Part shown: in pieces, positions 1 to 10,104 of the stretch
Layout of the letters: every line of letters begins with the position of its first letter
Position numbering within the stretch: the stretch's first letter is position 1
Source: Acidobacteriaceae bacterium dw_441
GTDB taxonomy: Bacteria; Acidobacteriota; Terriglobia; Terriglobales; Acidobacteriaceae
DNA: 64,000 bases
Direction: 5' to 3'
Assembly (NCBI GenBank): GCA_018449715.1
Contig: JAAVVA010000003.1
Coordinates: 248,001-312,000, forward strand
Notes under the pieces: generated by a model
The model's input: the letters and a program-made list of their open reading frames with translations, nothing else
Databases searched by the model: none
What the model was told of the DNA's origin: nothing
Program-made: the position numbers and the translations under genes

Positions 1-1
1 G

Positions 2-160
2 CACTGCATCGGCATCAACGGAGCGTTCTTCAACACCCAGCGTATGCTCGGCCAGTACTTCGAGAACGCCTACTATCCCGCTGGCCCCAGCAAGTTTTCT
101 CTTCTGCCCAGTGAGGAGGAGAGCCTTTCAGAAAGTGCTCTCTCGCAGGGAAACAAGTAA
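2..160 (+). CDS. C-terminal fragment, probable alpha-glucan (glycogen/starch) phosphorylase
   Basis: This reading frame enters from the left edge and stops at a TAA at 158-160, so only the last 52 residues are visible. The motif FFNTQRMLGQY followed by an aromatic-rich YYPAG resembles the extreme C-terminus of GT35 alpha-glucan phosphorylases, where an FNTxRMxxEYxxxxYxPA pattern is usual. The final 25 residues are a Ser/Glu-rich tail with no recognisable domain. A perfect hairpin follows 9 bases after the stop and should end the transcript. The assignment rests on one short motif, so the family is a reasonable guess and not a firm call. Confidence 0.5.
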   Translation, partial: HCIGINGAFFNTQRMLGQYFENAYYPAGPSKFSLLPSEEESLSESALSQGNK

Positions 161-169
161 CAAGCCAAA

Positions 170-213
170 CAGTAAAGGGGCCGCCGGTCATCGAACCGGC
201 GGCCCCTTTACTG
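170..213. terminator. Perfect 19-bp hairpin terminator
   Basis: An exact inverted repeat with 19-bp arms (CAGTAAAGGGGCCGCCGGT and its complement) encloses a 6-base loop. It starts 9 bases after the stop of the phosphorylase fragment. The A/T-rich foot of the stem provides short T-runs on both strands, so it may act in both directions, serving the fragment on the plus strand and, less directly, the RND operon that ends at 341 on the minus strand. Confidence 0.85.
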
Positions 214-244
214 CGACTATTTCCTCAATCGCTCCCTTCAGAAT

Positions 245-294
245 TTGTCATTCCATAGCGAAGCGGAGAAGTCTGCTTTGTTTTGCAGGATGCC
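245..294 (+). repeat. Dispersed repeat family A, copy 1 (diverged)
   Basis: This stretch begins TTGTCATTCCATAGCG and ends TTTTGCAGGATGC. It matches the three better-conserved copies at 37177, 38385 and 51236 in its beginning, middle and end, but with several substitutions. Like them it lies between genes, just past gene 3' ends. No coding potential was seen. Confidence 0.7.
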
Positions 295-340
295 CATAGC
301 CCTCCCTATTTAAGGTTAAGCGGTCATCCTGCGTGGAGAT

Positions 341-3300
341 TTAGTCTCCCGACACAGCATGCGCCTCGCCAACCACGTGCTTCGGGCTGCGCGCAGGAAC
401 CATCCGCTGGAAGCGTCCCCGCAGCCGGTCGAAGAACAGGTAGACCACCGGGGTCGTGAACAGCGTCAGGCACTGCGAAACGATCAGTCCGCCGACGATG
501 GTGATACCCAGAGGGCGGCGCAGCTCGCTTCCGGTTCCGGTTCCCAGCGCCAGCGGAAGTCCACCCAGCAGGGCGGCCATCGTGGTCATCATGATCGGGC
601 GGAAGCGCAGCAGGCAGGCCTGGTAGATCGCCTCCACCGGGGGCTTGCCCTCCAGCCTCTCAGCGGCGAGAGCGAAGTCGATCATCATGATGGCGTTCTT
701 CTTCACGATTCCGATCAGCAGGATAATGCCGATCATCGCAATCACGCTCAGCTCGACGTTGCACAGCAGCAGCGCGACGATGGCTCCCACACCCGCCGAG
801 GGCAGGGTCGAAAGAATCGTCAGCGGGTGGATGAAGCTCTCATACAACATTCCCAGCACGATGTAAACCGCGACCAGCGCCATCAGGATCAGCATCGGCT
901 CGCTCGAAAGCGAGTCCTGGAAGGCCTGCGCAGTTCCCTGGAAGCCTCCGTGGATCGTCGAGGGCATTCCGATGTTGACGCGAGTCTGTTCGATCGCCGC
1001 CGTCGCCTGGCTCAGCGAGACGCCGGGGCTCAGGTTGAAGCTCAGCGTCGCGGCAGGGGACTGCGACTGGTGGTTCACCGTCAGAGGAATCCGCTGCGCC
1101 TCGAAGTGCGTAATCGCCGAGAGCGGAACCATTGCTCCCGTCGAGCTCTTCACATAGATGTTCTTCAGCGAGTCGGGATTGCGCTGATACTCCTGCGCGA
1201 CCTCCATCACGACGTGGTACTGGTTCAGCGGACGATAGGTCGTCGAAACCTGCCGCTGTCCGAAGGCGTCCGAGAGCGTAGCGTCGATCGTCAGCGGAGA
1301 AACGCCCAGCCGCGAAGCCGTATCGCGGTCGATTACGAGCTGAGCCCGAAGTCCCTGGTCCTGCTGATCGGTGGCAACGTCCTTCAACTCCGACAGCTTC
1401 ATCATCGCGGCCATCAGCTTCGGCGACCACTCGTTCAGCTCCTTCAGATTGTCCGCCGTCAGCGAGTACTGGTACTGCGTCGCCGTGCCGCGCCCACCAA
1501 TGCGAAGCTCCTGGTTCGATTGCAGGTAAAGCGTCGCTCCCGGCACGCCCGCGGTCTTGGGCCGCAGCCGGTTGATGATGACATCGGCGGTATCGCCCTT
1601 GGGCAGCCGCTCTTCATCCGGCCTCAGCGAGATAAACATGTTGCCGGAGTTCGATCCGCCGCCGCCCGGTCCGCCGCCACCGACGAACGACATCACGTTC
1701 AGCACGCCGGGGTCCTGCTGCACGATTGCGGCCAGCTGCTGAATCTTCGGCTTCATCAAGTCGAACGAGACGTCCTGCTGTCCGCGGATCATGCCTCCGA
1801 TGCGTCCCGTGTCCTGCTGCGGGAAGAAGCCCTTGGGCACGAGGAGAAACAGGTAAACATTCAGCGCGAAGGTAAGAATCGTAATTGTGAAGACCAGCCC
1901 CTGGTGAGCGAGCACCCACTTCAGGCCGCGCTCATACTCGCCGGTCAGCCAGTCCAGCCCCTGCTCGCCCCAGCGATAGAAACGTCCATGCTTGCGCTTG
2001 TCGTGCGCTTCCAGAAACTTCGCGCTCAGCATCGGAGTCGTCGTCAGCGAAACCACCAGCGACACCATGATGGCCGCCGACAGCGTGACTGCGAACTCAC
2101 GGAAGAGCCTTCCGACGATTCCACCCATCATCAGGATGGGGATAAAGACCGCGATCAGCGAGATGCTCATCGAGACGACCGTGAAGCCGATCTCCCGCGA
2201 GCCTTCCATCGCCGCCTCGAAGGGAGTTTTGCCGTCTTCCAGGTGGCGCGAGATGTTTTCGATCACGACGATGGCATCGTCCACGACGAAGCCCGTCGAG
2301 ATCGTCAGCGCCATCAGGCTGAGGTTATCCAGCGTGTACCCCAGCATGTACATGATGCCGCAGGTTCCCAGCAGGCTCAGCGGAACCGAGACGCTCGGGA
2401 TCAGCGTCGAACGCACCTCGCGCAGGAACAGGAAGACGACCAGGATCACCAGCAGCACCGAGAGAACCAGCGTGCGGGTCACGTCCTTGATCGACGCGCG
2501 GATCGTGGTGGTTCTGTCCATCGCGACGTCCATCTGAATCGCCGGTGGAATCGCCGCCTGCAGCGAAGGCAGCAGAGCCATGATGCGGTCGACCGTGTCG
2601 ATCACGTTTGCGGTCGAGGTTTTGAAGACGATGACAAGAATTGCCGGTTTTCCGTTGAAGAAGCCGCCGGTGTGAATATCTTCGACGTCGTCTATGACCT
2701 GCGCGACGTCCTGAATGCGGACGATGCCGTGGGCCGCCGCCGCGGGGCTGGCGCTTGAAGTTGCTGTCGTCGTCGTTGCTGTCGTCGAAGAGGTCTGGCT
2801 CGCCACCGCGCTCTGGAGAGAGAGGGGAAGCCCACTGTCCGCAGCGGCCGAACTGACCGGGCCGCGGTCGGTTGCTACGACCAGCGGGGCATACGCCGCG
2901 GCTCCAAAGAGCTGATCGGTCGTGCTGATGCTCCAGCGCCTGGTGTCGTTCTGCAGATAGCCCTTCGGCTGGTTGACGTTAACCGTGCCGACGGCTGCGC
3001 GCAGAGCCTCAAGGCCGAGGCCGTAATTTGCAAGCTGCGTTGGGTTGGCTTCGAGACGGACCGCAGGCTTCGAGCTTCCTCCGCAGAAGGTCTGTCCCAC
3101 ACCCTCGACCTGCGCGATCTTCTGGGCAAGAATGCTGTCGCAGGCGTCGTACATCTGCGGCCTCGAAAGCGTGTCCGAGGTCAGCGCGATCATGAGGATC
3201 GGCGAATCCGAGGGGTTGATCTTGCGGTACGAAGGATTCTGCGGAAGGTTCGACGGAAGCTGGCTGCGCGCCGCATTGATGGCGGCCTGCACATCGCGCG

Positions 3301-3688
3301 CGGCTCCGTTGACGTCGCGGCTCAGGTCGAACTGCAGCACGATCGAGCCGTTGCCGAGCCCCGAGTTGGAGGTCATCTCGTTGACGCCCGCGATCCTCGC
3401 GAACTGCCGCTCCAGCGGCGTCACGATGGCCGAGGCCACCGTCTCCGGGTCAGCTCCCGGAAGTCCCGCTCCGATGGAGATCGTGGGGAACTCAACCTGC
3501 GGAAGGCTGGCGACCGGCAGCATCGTGTAGGCCACGATGCCAGCCAGAATAATGGCGACCGACAGCAACGAGGTCGCCACCGGGCGTTTGATGAATGGTG
3601 CGGAGAAGTGAACTCCCGCGGCCCGGGGCATCTTCTTCGCCCCGGCGCGGGCCTCCATCATGTCGCGATCTTCTCTGGGATTATCCAT
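341..3688 (-). CDS. RND multidrug efflux pump subunit, MdtC/MdtB family
   Basis: This 1115-residue inner-membrane proton antiporter of the HAE1 RND family should export drugs or other amphiphiles with the adaptor encoded two genes upstream. After a 30-residue hydrophilic leader, TM1 begins around residue 34 ([17 protein letters not shown]). The paired aspartates of TM4 are visible in [13 protein letters not shown], and the C-terminal half repeats the fold. The start ATG overlaps the stop of the preceding pump gene by one base (TGATG), which indicates translational coupling. An oddity is a Ser/Thr/Ala-rich insert of about 45 residues at roughly 276-320 in the first periplasmic porter region, absent from typical MdtB/MdtC. 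No outer-membrane channel gene is next to it. Confidence 0.93.
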   Translation of the reverse strand: MDNPREDRDMMEARAGAKKMPRAAGVHFSAPFIKRPVATSLLSVAIILAGIVAYTMLPVASLPQVEFPTISIGAGLPGADPETVASAIVTPLERQFARIAGVNEMTSNSGLGNGSIVLQFDLSRDVNGAARDVQAAINAARSQLPSNLPQNPSYRKINPSDSPILMIALTSDTLSRPQMYDACDSILAQKIAQVEGVGQTFCGGSSKPAVRLEANPTQLANYGLGLEALRAAVGTVNVNQPKGYLQNDTRRWSISTTDQLFGAAAYAPLVVATDRGPVSSAAADSGLPLSLQSAVASQTSSTTATTTTATSSASPAAAAHGIVRIQDVAQVIDDVEDIHTGGFFNGKPAILVIVFKTSTANVIDTVDRIMALLPSLQAAIPPAIQMDVAMDRTTTIRASIKDVTRTLVLSVLLVILVVFLFLREVRSTLIPSVSVPLSLLGTCGIMYMLGYTLDNLSLMALTISTGFVVDDAIVVIENISRHLEDGKTPFEAAMEGSREIGFTVVSMSISLIAVFIPILMMGGIVGRLFREFAVTLSAAIMVSLVVSLTTTPMLSAKFLEAHDKRKHGRFYRWGEQGLDWLTGEYERGLKWVLAHQGLVFTITILTFALNVYLFLLVPKGFFPQQDTGRIGGMIRGQQDVSFDLMKPKIQQLAAIVQQDPGVLNVMSFVGGGGPGGGGSNSGNMFISLRPDEERLPKGDTADVIINRLRPKTAGVPGATLYLQSNQELRIGGRGTATQYQYSLTADNLKELNEWSPKLMAAMMKLSELKDVATDQQDQGLRAQLVIDRDTASRLGVSPLTIDATLSDAFGQRQVSTTYRPLNQYHVVMEVAQEYQRNPDSLKNIYVKSSTGAMVPLSAITHFEAQRIPLTVNHQSQSPAATLSFNLSPGVSLSQATAAIEQTRVNIGMPSTIHGGFQGTAQAFQDSLSSEPMLILMALVAVYIVLGMLYESFIHPLTILSTLPSAGVGAIVALLLCNVELSVIAMIGIILLIGIVKKNAIMMIDFALAAERLEGKPPVEAIYQACLLRFRPIMMTTMAALLGGLPLALGTGTGSELRRPLGITIVGGLIVSQCLTLFTTPVVYLFFDRLRGRFQRMVPARSPKHVVGEAHAVSGD

Positions 3689-6600
3689 CAGTCCGCACTC
3701 ACCGCATGTTCATGTTCGCGAAACTCCGCATCTGCCTTGGCCGTGTTGAAGTACTTCCTTCCAATGCGGTCGAAGAACAGGTAGACGACCGGGGTCGTGA
3801 ACAGGGTCAAAATCTGCGAAACGATCAGACCGCCGACGATGGCAATACCCAGCGGACGGCGCAGCTCGCTTCCGGTTCCGGTTCCCAGCGCCAGCGGAAC
3901 ACCGCCGAGCAGGGCGGCCATCGTGGTCATCATGATCGGGCGGAAGCGCAGCAGGCAAGCCTGGTAAATCGCCTCCTCCGGCTCCATGCCATGTTCGCGC
4001 TCCGCCTCAAGGGCGAAGTCGATCATCATGATGGCGTTCTTCTTCACGATGCCGATCAGCAGGATGATGCCGATCAGCGCAATTACGCTCAGGTTCACGT
4101 GGAATATCAGCAGCGCGAGGATCGCTCCAACACCCGCCGAAGGCAGCGTCGAAAGAATCGTGATCGGGTGGATATAGCTCTCGTACAGCACGCCCAGCAC
4201 GATGTATACGACGACCAGCGCCGCAAGAATCAGGATGGGCTCATTGCTCAGCGAGGCCACGAAGGCGCGCGCTGTGCCCTGGAACTCCGCGTTGACGCTC
4301 GGCGGCAGGTTCAGCTCGGCCTTGGCCTTGTTCACCGCCTCCACCGCGTCTCCGATGGACTTGCCCGGAGCCAGGTTGAACGAGATCGTCACGACAGGGA
4401 ACTGGCCCTGGTGATTGATCGCGAGCGTCGCATTCCGCTCTTCGAAGTGCGTGATGGCCGACAGCGGAACCTGCGTCCCGTTCGAGCTCCTCACGTAGAT
4501 ATTGTTCAGCGCTGTGGGATCGAGCGAGTACTTCGGCGCGACCTCAAGAACGACGTGGTACTGGTTGAGCTGCGTGAACATCGTCGAAACCTGCCGCTGC
4601 GCGAAGGCATCGTCCAGCGTGTCGTCGATGTTCTGCGGCGTGATTCCCAGGCGCGACGCCGTGTCGCGGTCGATTACGAGATGCGCTTCCAGACCCTCAA
4701 GCTGCTGGTCGCTGGCCACATCCACCAGTGCGGGAAGCGTCTTCAGCTTCTCGATCATGCGCCGCGTCGCGGTCGCCAGCTCTTCGGCGTTCGCGTCTTC
4801 CAGCGTGTACTGGTACTGCGTGCGGCTCACGCGGTCTTCTACCGTCAGGTCCTGCAGCGGTTGCAGGAAGCACTGAATGCCCTCCACCTGGGCCAGCTTC
4901 GGCCCCAGCCTCTGGATGACCTCGGTGGCGGAGCTGGAACGCTGATCGAGATCGCGCAGGTTGATCTGGATACGTCCGCTGTTCAGCGTCGTGTTGGTGC
5001 CGTCGATCCCGATGAACGACGAGATGCTCTCGACATCCGGGTCTTCCAGGATCACGCGGGCAAGCTGCTGCTGCTTCGTGCTCATCGCCTGGAAGCTGAT
5101 CGACTGCGGCGCTTCGGTGATGCCCAGCAGCACGCCTGTATCCTGCACCGGGAAGAAGCCCTTCGGCACGATGACATATAGGTACAGCGTCAGCAGGAAG
5201 GTGGCCAGCGTCACCAGCAGCGTCAGGGTCTGGTGACGGAGCACCCAGCGCACGCCGCCCCCGTACTTCGCGATGACGTACTCGAAGAACGCTTCGCTCT
5301 TGTGGTAGAACGCGCCCTTCTCGCTATCCGTCTTGTGCCGCAGCAGCTTAGCGCACATCATCGGGGTCAGGGTCAGCGAGACGAACGCCGAAACCAGAAT
5401 GGTGACCGACAGTGTGACGGCGAACTCGCGGAACAGGCGACCGACAATATCGCCCATGAACAGCAGCGGAATCAGCACGGCGATCAGCGAGATGGTCAGC
5501 GACAGAATCGTGAAGCCGATCTGCTCCGAGCCCTTCAGCGCGGCCTCGAGCGGCGAATCGCCCATCTCGAGGTAGCGGTCGATGTTCTCGATCATGACGA
5601 TGGCATCGTCCACGACGAAGCCGGTCGAGATGGTCAGGGCCATCAGGCTCAGGTTGTTGAGCGAGTAGCCCAACATGTACATCACCCCGAAGGTTCCGAT
5701 GATCGACAGCGGAACCGCGACCGAGGGAATGATGGTGGCGGCGATGGATCGCAGGAAGAGGAAGATGACCATGACGACCAGCGCGATGGTCAGCACCAGC
5801 TCGAACTGGACGTCCTTCACCGAGGCGCGGATCGTGTTCGTGCGGTCCGTCAGAACCTCGAGATTCACTCCCGCGGGAAGGGTCGTCCGCAGCTGAGGCA
5901 GCAGCTTCTGCACCTCGTCGACGACACCGATGATGTTGGCGCCGGGCTGCCGCTGGATGTTGACGATGACCGCGGGCTTCAGCACTGCATCCCGAGCTTC
6001 AACATCCTTGCCGTCGGCGTCCTTGCCTGCGGGACGCGCCGTCGTTCCCATCCACGCGGCCTGGTAGAGATTCTCCGCGCTATCCACCGCATTGGCGACA
6101 TCGGTCAGCCGTACCGGCGAACCGTTGCGATACGCGATGATGACGTTCGAGTAATCGACGCTCGAAAGCAGTTGGTCGTTCGCTCCGATGGTGTAAGCCT
6201 GTCGCGGGCCGTTCAGGTTGCCTTTGGCCTGATCGACGTTAGCCGTACCCAGAGCAGTCCGCAGGTCTTCGAGGCTCAGGCCGTAATTGGCCATCGCCAT
6301 TGGGTTGGCCTGGATGCGGACCGCAGGCTTTTGTCCGCCGTTGATGGAGACCAGGCCCACGCCGGAGAGCTGCGAGATCTTCTGCGCCAGAACCGTATCG
6401 GCGAGGTCCTCGACCTTGATCAGGGGAAGGGTATCGCTTGAAAGCGCAAGGGTCAGGATCGGAGCATCCGCCGGGTTGACCTTGCTGTAGACCGGGGGAT
6501 TTGGAAGGTCCTTCGGCAGATAGCTGAAGCCCGCGTTAATGGCGGCCTGCACGTCCTGCTGGGCGATGTCGATCGATTCCGACAGGTCGAACTGCAGCGT

Positions 6601-6873
6601 AATTACGCTGCCGCCGCCGGAGCTGGTCGAGGTCATCTGGGTCAGGCCTGGAATCTGTCCGAACTGGCGCTCGAGCGGTGCAGTAACGGACGAAGCCATC
6701 ACCTCCGGGCTTGCTCCCGGATAGAACGTCATGACCTGAATCGTGGGGTAATCGACCTGGGGCAATGCTGAAACCGGAAGCTGCATGTATGCAACCCACC
6801 CGGCAAGCAAAATGGCCACCATCAGGAGCGAGGTGGCCACCGGCCTGAGAATAAATGGCCTTGACGGACTCAT
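3688..6873 (-). CDS. RND multidrug efflux pump subunit, MdtB family
   Basis: This 1061-residue RND transporter closely resembles its downstream neighbour, with the same TM1 start ([16 protein letters not shown]) and the same TM4 acidic pair ([14 protein letters not shown]). Two consecutive RND genes after one adaptor is the arrangement of mdtABC, in which MdtB and MdtC form a heterotrimer. It overlaps the adaptor gene by four bases (ATGA) and the next pump by one base, so all three should be translated together. A short charged insert, with the motif [13 protein letters not shown], sits around residues 285-305. Substrates cannot be read from the sequence. Confidence 0.94.
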   Translation of the reverse strand: MSPSRPFILRPVATSLLMVAILLAGWVAYMQLPVSALPQVDYPTIQVMTFYPGASPEVMASSVTAPLERQFGQIPGLTQMTSTSSGGGSVITLQFDLSESIDIAQQDVQAAINAGFSYLPKDLPNPPVYSKVNPADAPILTLALSSDTLPLIKVEDLADTVLAQKISQLSGVGLVSINGGQKPAVRIQANPMAMANYGLSLEDLRTALGTANVDQAKGNLNGPRQAYTIGANDQLLSSVDYSNVIIAYRNGSPVRLTDVANAVDSAENLYQAAWMGTTARPAGKDADGKDVEARDAVLKPAVIVNIQRQPGANIIGVVDEVQKLLPQLRTTLPAGVNLEVLTDRTNTIRASVKDVQFELVLTIALVVMVIFLFLRSIAATIIPSVAVPLSIIGTFGVMYMLGYSLNNLSLMALTISTGFVVDDAIVMIENIDRYLEMGDSPLEAALKGSEQIGFTILSLTISLIAVLIPLLFMGDIVGRLFREFAVTLSVTILVSAFVSLTLTPMMCAKLLRHKTDSEKGAFYHKSEAFFEYVIAKYGGGVRWVLRHQTLTLLVTLATFLLTLYLYVIVPKGFFPVQDTGVLLGITEAPQSISFQAMSTKQQQLARVILEDPDVESISSFIGIDGTNTTLNSGRIQINLRDLDQRSSSATEVIQRLGPKLAQVEGIQCFLQPLQDLTVEDRVSRTQYQYTLEDANAEELATATRRMIEKLKTLPALVDVASDQQLEGLEAHLVIDRDTASRLGITPQNIDDTLDDAFAQRQVSTMFTQLNQYHVVLEVAPKYSLDPTALNNIYVRSSNGTQVPLSAITHFEERNATLAINHQGQFPVVTISFNLAPGKSIGDAVEAVNKAKAELNLPPSVNAEFQGTARAFVASLSNEPILILAALVVVYIVLGVLYESYIHPITILSTLPSAGVGAILALLIFHVNLSVIALIGIILLIGIVKKNAIMMIDFALEAEREHGMEPEEAIYQACLLRFRPIMMTTMAALLGGVPLALGTGTGSELRRPLGIAIVGGLIVSQILTLFTTPVVYLFFDRIGRKYFNTAKADAEFREHEHAVSAD

Positions 6874-8327
6874 TGCTGCTGGCCTCCTGCCTGACCCTTC
6901 TGGCCGGCGCCCTGCGGTGCGTCATTTGTGGGGGTTGCGACTCCCGTATCGGCCCGGTTCGGGTTCACCGCCCTCGGGCCGTTCGGGTTGGCAGCCTGCC
7001 GCGGAATCACGCGGCTTCCATTCTTCAGCTTCTCCTGTCCGTCGACCACCACGGAATCTCCAGCATTGACGCCGCTGGTCAGAATCACCTGGTTGCCTTC
7101 GGTCAGATCGACCTTCACGGTCTGCGCGATTACATAGAAGTGGGGCTGGTTCTGTTGGTCGGAGCCATTTCCTCCCTTGTGTCCGGCTCCACCGCCCTTG
7201 CGGGACGAGCGCTGCGCCGCAAGCTCAGCCTCCAGCTCCGCCGGAGGATCGCCCGGCTTCACCTGGTACACATAATTGCCCTGCGTGCCCGAAAGAATCG
7301 CGGCGGTCGGAACGACGATCGCGTTCGGACGCTGCTGCAGCACCAGGCGGACGTTGACGAACTGGTTCGGGAACAGCGCGCCGTCCTTGTTGTCGAAGAC
7401 GGCCTTGACCTTCACGGTTCCGGTCGTCGTATCGATCTGGTTATCGACGGTGAGCACGCTGCCGGTCGCAAGGTGGTTCGCGCCCGAGCGGTCATAGGCC
7501 TCGACCACCAGCTTTCTGCCCTGGCGAATCAGGTCGAGAACCTCCGGAAGGTGATCTTCCGGAAGGGTAAAGATGACGGCGATCGGTTCAAGCTGTGTCA
7601 CCACCAGCAGGCCGTTGGTGTCGGAGGCATGAACGATGTTGCCGGGATCGACCTGGCGCAGACCGACGACGCCGTTGATCGGAGAGGTGATCTTCGTATA
7701 GTTCACGTTCACGCGAGCCGCCTGGATCGCAGCCTGGTCGGCCTGAATCGCGCCGCCCGACTGACCGGCTGCGGCCTCCTGGGTCTGGGCGCTCTCACGC
7801 GAGACGACGCCCGCCTGGAAGAGGGCGCTATAGCGGTTCGACTGGGCCTGATCGTTGACGTGCTGTGCCTGGTCGCGGGCCAACTGCCCCTGCGCCTGCG
7901 CCAGCGCCGCCTGGTACGGAGCCGGATCGATCTCGGCCAGCAGCTCGCCCTGGCGCACGCGCTGTCCTTCGCGCACGTTTACCCGGAGCAGCTGTCCGTC
8001 CACGCGCGACTTCACCGTAACGGTGTTGTAGGCGGTCACGGTTCCCAGAGCCGTCAGGTAGATCGGCATGGTCTTCTGCTGCACCTTCACAATCTGCACG
8101 GGGGTCGGGCGATCCAGGGCAGCCATCATCTTCTGTCCCTGTGTCTCCTGTTCTTCCGTGTTCTTGCGGATCTTCCACACGGCCGCACCTACGGCAAGGG
8201 CGATCACCAGCATGATGATCCACTTCCGGAAGCCGCCACCCTGCGGCTTCTCGGGCTCGGAAGAATTCGGTCTGGCGGCGTGCGGGGCCGATTTGGTCTC
8301 TTGTTCGCTGATTGGGGCTGATGACAT
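6870..8327 (-). CDS. Periplasmic adaptor (membrane fusion) protein of the RND pump, MdtA-like
   Basis: This HlyD/MdtA-family adaptor links the RND pumps to an outer-membrane channel. An N-terminal hydrophobic anchor ([15 protein letters not shown]) follows a Pro/Glu-rich cytoplasmic head. The barrel-sandwich, lipoyl-like and hairpin parts follow, with the family motif [16 protein letters not shown] near the middle. The C-terminus is an Asn/Pro/Gly/Gln-rich tail of about 45 residues. I place the start at the ATG at 8327, which has GGTGAG upstream; an in-frame GTG at 8339 would add four residues. It is the first gene of the operon, facing away from the HAD-UbiA gene across about 215 bases. Confidence 0.92.
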   Translation of the reverse strand: MSSAPISEQETKSAPHAARPNSSEPEKPQGGGFRKWIIMLVIALAVGAAVWKIRKNTEEQETQGQKMMAALDRPTPVQIVKVQQKTMPIYLTALGTVTAYNTVTVKSRVDGQLLRVNVREGQRVRQGELLAEIDPAPYQAALAQAQGQLARDQAQHVNDQAQSNRYSALFQAGVVSRESAQTQEAAAGQSGGAIQADQAAIQAARVNVNYTKITSPINGVVGLRQVDPGNIVHASDTNGLLVVTQLEPIAVIFTLPEDHLPEVLDLIRQGRKLVVEAYDRSGANHLATGSVLTVDNQIDTTTGTVKVKAVFDNKDGALFPNQFVNVRLVLQQRPNAIVVPTAAILSGTQGNYVYQVKPGDPPAELEAELAAQRSSRKGGGAGHKGGNGSDQQNQPHFYVIAQTVKVDLTEGNQVILTSGVNAGDSVVVDGQEKLKNGSRVIPRQAANPNGPRAVNPNRADTGVATPTNDAPQGAGQKGQAGGQQQ

Positions 8328-8543
8328 TGGCGCGCTCACCGTGCTCTCAAGTAAAAGGAATGAATGTTCAGACTATTAAAGAATTATTCAAAACTAGGGA
8401 CTACAGATGTAGAACACCCAGAATAATTAATAATGACGTAGAAGGAGAACCGAATGTTTCGCTGTGCGCCATCATTAAGAATGGACTCATTGCTTCTCCA
8501 TCATTTCTGGCCGGTTATCGCTCCCTAAAGGAAGGAATCGATT

Positions 8544-10034
8544 TTGCTCGAATCTGGTTCTGTTGTCTCTCCCCAGACACAATCCGTACTGTGCGTCGAT
8601 CTTGACGGCACGCTTGTAAAATCGGACACGCTGGTAGACTCCGCTCTTGCGCTGGCAAGATATCAACCCTCCATGCTGCTCAAGCTCCCCGGCTGGCTGC
8701 TGCAGGGTAAGGCTGCGCTCAAACGCCACATTACCTCCGCTGTCTCTTTAGACGTGCCTCACCTCCCTTACAACAGGGAATTGTTGCAGTATCTTGAACA
8801 GCAGCACGCTACCGGTCGTCCCATCTATCTCGCGACGGCGGCCGACTCCGCGCTGGCCAACCGGGTTGCCGAGCATCTTGGTCTTTTTACAGGGGTTCTC
8901 GCCTCCGATGGAGCCCTGAACCTCGCCGGGCACAACAAGCTCGCCGCCTTCCGCCAGGCCTTCGGCGAAAACTTCAGCTACATCGGCAATGCCACGCCCG
9001 ACATCTCCCTCCTGCAAAACTGCCAGGAGCCAATGGTGGCCAACCCCACCTCCGGGCTGCGCTCGGCCATGCGCAAGGCAAAACTTACCCCGGTGCATGT
9101 CTTTACGGAGAAGGCCTCTCCGCTCAAGGCGTGGCTCAAGGCGATCCGGCTGCACCAGTGGGCCAAGAACGTCCTGCTCTTCCTTCCTATTCTGCTGGCT
9201 CATGCCCTTCGGCCCGGACCGATCATCGCCTCGCTGATGGCCTTTTTTTCCTTCGGCTTCTGCGCCTCGGCCACCTATATCGTCAACGATCTGCTGGACA
9301 TCGAGGCCGACCGGCTGCATCCGCGCAAGCGCCGCCGTCCCTTCGCTGCGGGCGATCTCTCGGCTCTGTCGGGCATCGGAGTCATTGTTCTCTTCCTTGC
9401 CATCTCGCTGACCATCGCGCTCTCGCTCCAGCAGGTGCTCCTACGCGTGGACCCAAGGTTCGCGCAAACGAGGCCCTACCACTTCCTCCTCTGGCTGGGC
9501 ATCTACACCGTCACGACGCTGGCCTACTCGCTGCGTCTCAAGCGCGCCGTTCTGGTGGATGTGATTGTTCTTTCAGGGCTTTACACCATCCGTATTCTGG
9601 CCGGCTCCGCTGCCACCGGGATCCAGGCCTCCGCCTGGCTGGGCAGCTTCAGCATCTTCTTTTTCCTCTCGCTGGCCTTCGTCAAGCGCTTCGCCGAGCT
9701 TGAGAACCTGCGCGAGCGTGGCGGAGCAGTCGCCAAGGGCCGCGGCTACCACATCAGCGACATCGAGCAGCTTCGCAGCTTCGGCTCGGCCTCGGGATAC
9801 GTCTCGGCCGCCGTGCTTTCGCTCTACATCTCCAACCTCAGCGCGGCCCAGCTTTACTCCCATACCAACCGCCTGTGGCTGATGATCCCCGTGCTTCTGC
9901 TCTGGATCAGCCGTCTCTGGCTGCTGGCCTCGCGCGGCGAGCTGAACGAGGACCCGGTCGTCTACGCCATCACCGACAAGAGCAGCCTCCTTCTCGGGGC
10001 TATCGTCGTGATCGTCGTGCTGTCCGCCCTTTAG
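8544..10034 (+). CDS. HAD-like domain fused to UbiA-family membrane prenyltransferase
   Basis: Residues 15-180 form a HAD-type hydrolase domain with the nucleophile motif DLDGT (Asp19, Asp21), a Thr in ATAAD near 98 and GNATPD near 148-153. Residues 195-496 are a polytopic UbiA prenyltransferase with the diagnostic NDLLDIEADRLHPRKRRRPF (Asp249, Asp252, Asp256), which binds Mg-prenyl-diphosphate. The closest functional group I know is decaprenyl-phosphate phosphoribose synthase-like enzymes, where a phosphatase partner acts on the prenyl-linked sugar; here both would be one polypeptide. The start is a TTG with a good AAGGAAGGA ribosome-binding site ending about 8 bases upstream. Product and acceptor are unknown. 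Confidence 0.85.
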   Translation: MLESGSVVSPQTQSVLCVDLDGTLVKSDTLVDSALALARYQPSMLLKLPGWLLQGKAALKRHITSAVSLDVPHLPYNRELLQYLEQQHATGRPIYLATAADSALANRVAEHLGLFTGVLASDGALNLAGHNKLAAFRQAFGENFSYIGNATPDISLLQNCQEPMVANPTSGLRSAMRKAKLTPVHVFTEKASPLKAWLKAIRLHQWAKNVLLFLPILLAHALRPGPIIASLMAFFSFGFCASATYIVNDLLDIEADRLHPRKRRRPFAAGDLSALSGIGVIVLFLAISLTIALSLQQVLLRVDPRFAQTRPYHFLLWLGIYTVTTLAYSLRLKRAVLVDVIVLSGLYTIRILAGSAATGIQASAWLGSFSIFFFLSLAFVKRFAELENLRERGGAVAKGRGYHISDIEQLRSFGSASGYVSAAVLSLYISNLSAAQLYSHTNRLWLMIPVLLLWISRLWLLASRGELNEDPVVYAITDKSSLLLGAIVVIVVLSAL

Positions 10035-10104
10035 GCCTTCGCTGCGAATTGAGGGCTTCGCTACGAAACGGAAGCCCGTCATTTATCCTTAAGTCTCAAG
10101 AATC

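Noticed and set aside
359..2758. 799-residue open frame opposite the second RND pump
   Set aside because: It is antisense to a clear RND gene, has a His/Arg/Gln-rich composition typical of reverse-strand frames in high-GC DNA and shows no domain.
3595..6441. Long plus-strand frames opposite the first RND pump
   Set aside because: Same His/Arg/Asp/Gln-rich shadow composition; the minus-strand pump motifs are complete.
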